A stretch of 64,000 nt of DNA from Siphlonurus alternatus (lineage: Eukaryota > Arthropoda > Insecta > Ephemeroptera > Siphlonuridae). Positions 60,901 through 64,000 of the stretch are shown here, one piece after another. The position numbers were made by a program, and so were the translations under genes. The DNA lies in assembly GCA_949825025.1 (NCBI GenBank), contig OX463785.1, positions 20,213,971 to 20,277,970 on the forward strand, given 5' to 3'. The notes under the pieces are model-generated. The model was given only the letters and a program-made list of their open reading frames with translations, searched no databases and was not told the origin of the DNA. The first letter of the stretch is position 1. The number at the start of each line of letters is the position of its first letter.

Positions 60901-63718
60901 GGTTTCTAGTCTTTCTATTCATATTTACATTTTGAAATTTTAGCTACAGATTCGTAAGAAGCAAAGTCTTCTGCTCGTTGTTAGTAAACAAAGTATTGTT
61001 GTGTAATATCTGTCGCGTGAAAGGAAAAACATGGGACGGTTGTTGATTTACATGTTAACTCATGGAAAATGACCGTTAATTATGAAGTAGAAACGGTTAC
61101 CTAGCGCCAACAATGCCATTACGTTCTATGATCTGTTGGCAAAATTAGACACTACGTCGTCCCATGTTTAACTGAAAAAGGCTTCATGCGACAGACATTA
61201 TAAACAATGGTTTGTTACAACCATTGCGAGTGGAAGACTTTAGTAAGAAGAGTACTAACATGTTTAAATTTTTTTCAAGAATCAGAGATGAAAAATACTA
61301 CCAGAAACCTCTCACTTCCGGCTACTTCTGGCAGGAATATTACATAAATTTAAATGTATTTTCTAATTCAAATTTTCACGGCAGATCAAAACGACCTATA
61401 TAAGTGCCTTGTCAAATAGATCTTCTTTAAAGAATATTCAAACCATAATTTTTTTTTTATTTCCAAATCGAAGAAAAAGCATTATTATTGTTTGTAGTTT
61501 GTATTTGGTTTGAAATACATTTTATTATATTAATTTTTGTTTATGAATGTCTGTTTTAGCTGATGGCCTAAACTCAAAAAACAGTGTCTTACTCTGTATA
61601 TCTAAATGTATTGGTCTACCTTCCTACACAGAAGACAATGGAGACACGCGGGAAAGTTGTGTTTATGACCAAAATACAGGAAAAGGTTTTATGTATAAAC
61701 AACCATTAAGGCGGATTCAGATGGCGACAACAGCGATGCAACGCGATTTTGTCACACAAGCTGTAAAATCCTATGCGGCGAGCGAATTCGCCAGGATGCG
61801 GCAGCAAAATCGCGTTAATAGCGATGCTCTTTTTTTTTTTAATCGCCATATATGGCCGCCAATGGGTGTCACTGCAAGTGCGCTTTATTCGTGTCATGTT
61901 GTATAATAAAAATCGCCATGTGATCTACCTTTAACTCTATGAAAACAACGTATAAACAGTGTTTACAATCTATTGAACTACTATATAATAGTGCGATATT
62001 TTGCAATGTAATTTAATGTAAACATTGATATTCAGGTGATTTTATATTAATAATAAACATTTGAAATTGTAAAAATTCATAATAAAATATTGAAAAATAA
62101 TATTTCAAGTTTAAATTGTTAGTTGAAAAATAACAAATAATGTCTTCAACTCATCCTTAATACATCTAAACCTAATTTTATTGCCTCAAAAACGCATCTT
62201 ATTCTTCGTCGCTCAAAATGAGAATGAAATTAAGGCAATATTTTTTATATATTTTATGTTCAAGAAGAGGAAAAAAATACGTAATGTCGTCTTTTTTCTT
62301 CTTTTTCTTCTAAAAGGGTGCAAAATAGGAGGGAATTAGACGATAGGAAAGCTTAATGGATAATAAAAGATGAATTTTATTTCAACCCTGGTAACAAATG
62401 ATTTTTATTGTTATTATTTTAGAAATTCAACAAATCACGAAAAAATTGCAGGTGGTAAAGAACAATGATAAAATGGTTCATTGTTACTATGATTACAATT
62501 GGAAGAAATGGGGAGGGTATGTATTTAAATAATATTATATTCAAAGTTACATATTTTTTTATTTTGTTACGTAGCATAATATCAGGGAATACCATCATCT
62601 CTGATAATATAGTGAAATTCTTTCTCATCGAAATATATAATGAATGCATTTCTCTAATAAATGCATAAGTTTTTATTCAGCTTTTAATTATTTTTTTTTT
62701 TCAACTTCTAGAACTATTTTTGCTCCAAATTTAACGTCCAGAGAATTCGACCACAATCTGTGTTCACACATCATATTAATGAACGTTATTGATATTGCAA
62801 CTTTTGATGATGAAAATTATTACCTCCAGCGTATGAACAAAGCTGAAGGTAATTAACAAGCTAATGAAAAAAGAACGTAAAATTATAATTTTCTTTTGCA
62901 TATTTGGATAGAGGACCTCGAGTTATGTATTGTCAAATTTTTCAGATTTTTTTTTTTTTAGAAGCCTTTAAAGGTGGATTTTCATAAGTGACATCGGCGA
63001 TGCGGTGCGATTTGAAGTAAAAGCTGTGAAATCCTATGTGGTGGTGGATTCACCGGTAATCACGTTAATTACGATGCTCTTTTTATTTTAATAGCCCAAT
63101 ATGGCCGCCAATGAATTTTACATTAAGTGCGCTTTGTTCGCGTCGCATGCTGGAAATCGTGTATGAAAATAAATCCACCTTATATAACACCCTCAAAATT
63201 GAGAGTAAAGACGCTGTTACGTCATAGTCATGCAACGCGTTTCCCTATGCTTGCGTCTTAAATAATTGCATGACAATGGAGTATTGACCTTATTTTTTTT
63301 TATTGCAGAAATGGATAGAGGGTGCAAAGTTATGCTACCCTGATTTTTTTCAGAATTTTTAGAGCCCGGGAAGTATTTTTAAAAAATTATTGAAAGTCCT
63401 TTTCGTGACGTCACGCGGTGGCAAGTCCTATCTTTTTCTGAAGGAGCGGTGTCTCGTGACGTCACAAAAAGAACTTTCAATAATTTTTTAAAAATACTTC
63501 CCGGGCTCTGAAAAATCTGAAAAAAATCAGGGTAGCATAACTTTGCATCCTCTATCCATTTCTGCAATAAAAAAAATTTGAGGTTAATACTCCATTGCGT
63601 AACAGAGTTTTGCAGCATGATTTTAGGGGTACGTGCTAGAGGGTTAAAAAATATAAATATTCAAATTTTTATTTCGATCATAGGCTGTACAGCATGGATC
63701 ACGTCAATTATTACATAA
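57985..63718 (+). CDS. Predicted small secreted Cys-containing protein, family unknown (154 aa)
   Basis: Six exons: 57985-58030, 59762-59788, 61560-61685, 62423-62516, 62712-62848, 63684-63718 (TAA); 465 nt, phases 1-1-1-2-1. Joined product: signal peptide MKLKCRYFLFVTTLHA, then a mature chain beginning DKCSVSEPADGLNSKN, with CISKC, RESCVYD, HCYYDYNWKKWGG, NLCSHII and a C-terminal GCTAWITSIIT; seven cysteines after the signal peptide. Size, signal peptide and a C-x3-C pair recall odorant-binding proteins, and it sits beside two receptors, but the remaining Cys spacing does not fit (no C-x8-C). The weakest points are the donor of exon 3 (G|GTTTTA) and the short last exon. The middle and later exons are well supported because only one phase stays open. 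Introns are packed with MITEs; one begins 21 bp after exon 3. Confidence 0.5.
58231..58373. mobile_element. FB-1-related foldback
   Basis: GGGCGATTCACGAAAGAATT to CTCTTCGTGGATCGTGCCC, with CTAACCGTGGTTAGCG and CTAAACGTGG inside. Confidence 0.75.
58375..58478 (+). repeat. REP-1 right-half copy
   Basis: TTCATTTCATCCTCATTTTG, then AAAGGATAAGTTGAAGACC. Confidence 0.65.
58922..59076. mobile_element. FB-1 foldback
   Basis: TTGCGATTCACGAAGCAGTT to TTCTTCGTGAATCGCACCCA; inner TAGCTTAACCACGTTTAACT. Confidence 0.85.
59078..59198. mobile_element. FB-1 foldback, right end lost
   Basis: GGGCGCAATTCACGAAGCAG to TAGTTAGAAACCTGGC, adjacent to the previous copy. Confidence 0.8.
59281..59602. mobile_element. 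MITE-B copy
   Basis: TGGAGTATTGTCCTCAA to GGTCAATACTTCA; core sites GTGAAGTCAC (decayed) and GTGACGTCAC. Confidence 0.85.
60268..60568. mobile_element. Foldback element, arms ~90 bp
   Basis: GACGCTACAGGTAAGGATAA and TTATCCTTAACCTGTAGCGT are the outer arms; CCCCTATACGGGCAGTGGCG pairs with CGCCACTGCCCGTATAGGGG. GC-rich for this region; no other copy in the window. Confidence 0.85.
60870..61340. mobile_element. Foldback element, ~470 bp
   Basis: CATTCCTGCCGGAAGTACCG with GGAAGTGAGAGGTTTCT pairs with AGAAACCTCTCACTTCCGGC and TGGCAGGAATA. Inner arms include AACATGGGACG and CGTCCCATGTT, so most of the element is palindromic. Confidence 0.8.
61706..61934. mobile_element. TTAA-MITE just behind exon 3 of the secreted-protein gene
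   Basis: TTAAGGCGGATTCAGATGGC to CATGTGATCTACCTTTAA, with ATATGGCCGCCAATG shared with the other copies. It follows the predicted donor by 20 bp. Confidence 0.75.
62137..62392 (-). repeat. REP-1 copy
   Basis: TGTCTTCAACTCATCCTTAA to GATGAATTTTATTTCAACC. Confidence 0.7.
62903..63276. mobile_element. MITE-C copy with nested TTAA-MITE
   Basis: ATTTGGATAGAGGACCTCGA starts it; TTACGTCATAGTCATGCAAC and a mirrored AATTGCATGAC lie near its right side. The TTAA-MITE at 62968-63182 interrupts it, and a MITE-B follows directly. Confidence 0.65.
62968..63182. mobile_element. TTAA-MITE nested in MITE-C
   Basis: TTAAAGGTGGATTTTCATAA to AAAATAAATCCACCTTA; the inner ATATGGCCGCCAATG is conserved. Confidence 0.75.
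63277..63594. mobile_element. MITE-B, complete copy
   Basis: TGGAGTATTGACCTTA to GGTTAATACTCCA, with intact GTGACGTCAC in both arms; 90 bp before the predicted last exon of the secreted-protein gene. Confidence 0.85.
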
Positions 63719-63964
63719 AATATGTAACATACTTAATTCTAATTAAAATTCGCCTAAATTTAATTAATTTAAACTTATACATCCAAACAATATTTCAAAA
63801 TTAATATAATTAATTAATAAAATTGTGTCCTTTCAAACATCACATTAGCACCATAATATATTTAACACTCAAACTTTAAAATTCACTTAAAAGTCCATAC
63901 ATTATGTCAAGTTAATTGGTTATTTTAACACTTAACTAATATAGTAAATATTGAACTTAGTTTT

Positions 63965-63995
<31 letters not shown>

Positions 63996-64000
63996 TTTGC
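63719..64000. other. AT-rich DNA at window end, no gene recognised
   Basis: A T-run at 63961-63986. Nothing else supported. Confidence 0.5.

Noticed and set aside
61547..61906. 119-codon plus-strand ORF as a single-exon gene
   Set aside because: Its first half is exon 3 of the secreted-protein model; the second half is read-through into a TTAA-MITE.
57985..63718. Calling the last gene an odorant-binding protein
   Set aside because: Signal peptide, size and C-x3-C fit, but the spacing after the third Cys and the lack of C-x8-C do not.

Overview
The window is nuclear DNA of a winged insect. Two complete odorant-receptor genes of the insect-specific 7tm_6 type, multi-exon genes with GT/AG introns, a GMC oxidoreductase, a mucin-linked C-type lectin, 5S-rRNA-derived SINEs and a dense set of palindromic MITEs all point that way. 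The DNA is AT-rich apart from the first 5.6 kb and some exons. I could not place the insect order. All gene models were joined by hand from splice signals and reading phase. Each total comes out divisible by three, but none has transcript support.

Layout. 1-4929 is a GC-rich tandem array of units of about 1.34 kb, followed by a unique GC-rich flank to about 5580; it resembles an rDNA intergenic spacer, but no rRNA sequence is present. 9194-20003 holds two tandem plus-strand paralogs of the DXO/Dom3Z/Rai1 decapping-exoribonuclease family. 21446-38287 holds three minus-strand genes for secreted proteins: a 69-residue peptide with a cationic hydrophobic tail, a 231-residue helical protein of unknown family, and a 334-residue C-type lectin with a threonine-rich mucin linker. 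40740-42617 is a minus-strand GMC oxidoreductase with an uninterrupted coding region. 45580-57635 holds two minus-strand odorant receptors of 394 and 393 residues with identical exon structure. 57985-63718 is a plus-strand six-exon model for a 154-residue secreted Cys-containing protein that I cannot assign to a family.

Between and inside the genes lie at least a dozen families of short foldback or MITE-like repeats, many nested in one another, plus microsatellites and an 85-bp hairpin minisatellite. Repeat names used below: MITE-A (ends AATGGACAAC/GTTGTCCATT), MITE-B (TGGAGTATCGACCTCA ends, TGACGTCA cores), MITE-C (TTTGGATAGA ends), MITE-D (CCTCGTCCGGAATAAT ends), MITE-E (AGAGGCTTCAAGTCAGCTG end), MITE-F (AGCTGATC ends), MITE-G (TAAGGCTTAACCTGAGAA ends), TTAA-MITE (TTAAGGTGGATTTTC ends), FB-1 (GGGCGCGATTCACGAA ends), FB-2 (123-bp palindrome), FB-3 and FB-4 (other foldbacks), REP-1 (about 270-bp repeat starting CGAGTTGAAATAAAT).

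The genes do not form a pathway. The receptors and possibly the last gene would act in chemosensation; the lectin and small peptide look like secreted defence, gut or salivary products; the DXO paralogs act in RNA 5'-end quality control. The most notable observations are: one DXO paralog seems to lack a catalytic Gln and has gained an RG-rich insertion; the receptor pair looks patchily homogenised; two filled/empty-site comparisons show MITE-B inserting at AA^TT without target duplication; and each unit of the GC-rich array carries a perfect heat-shock element next to a CTCF-type motif.
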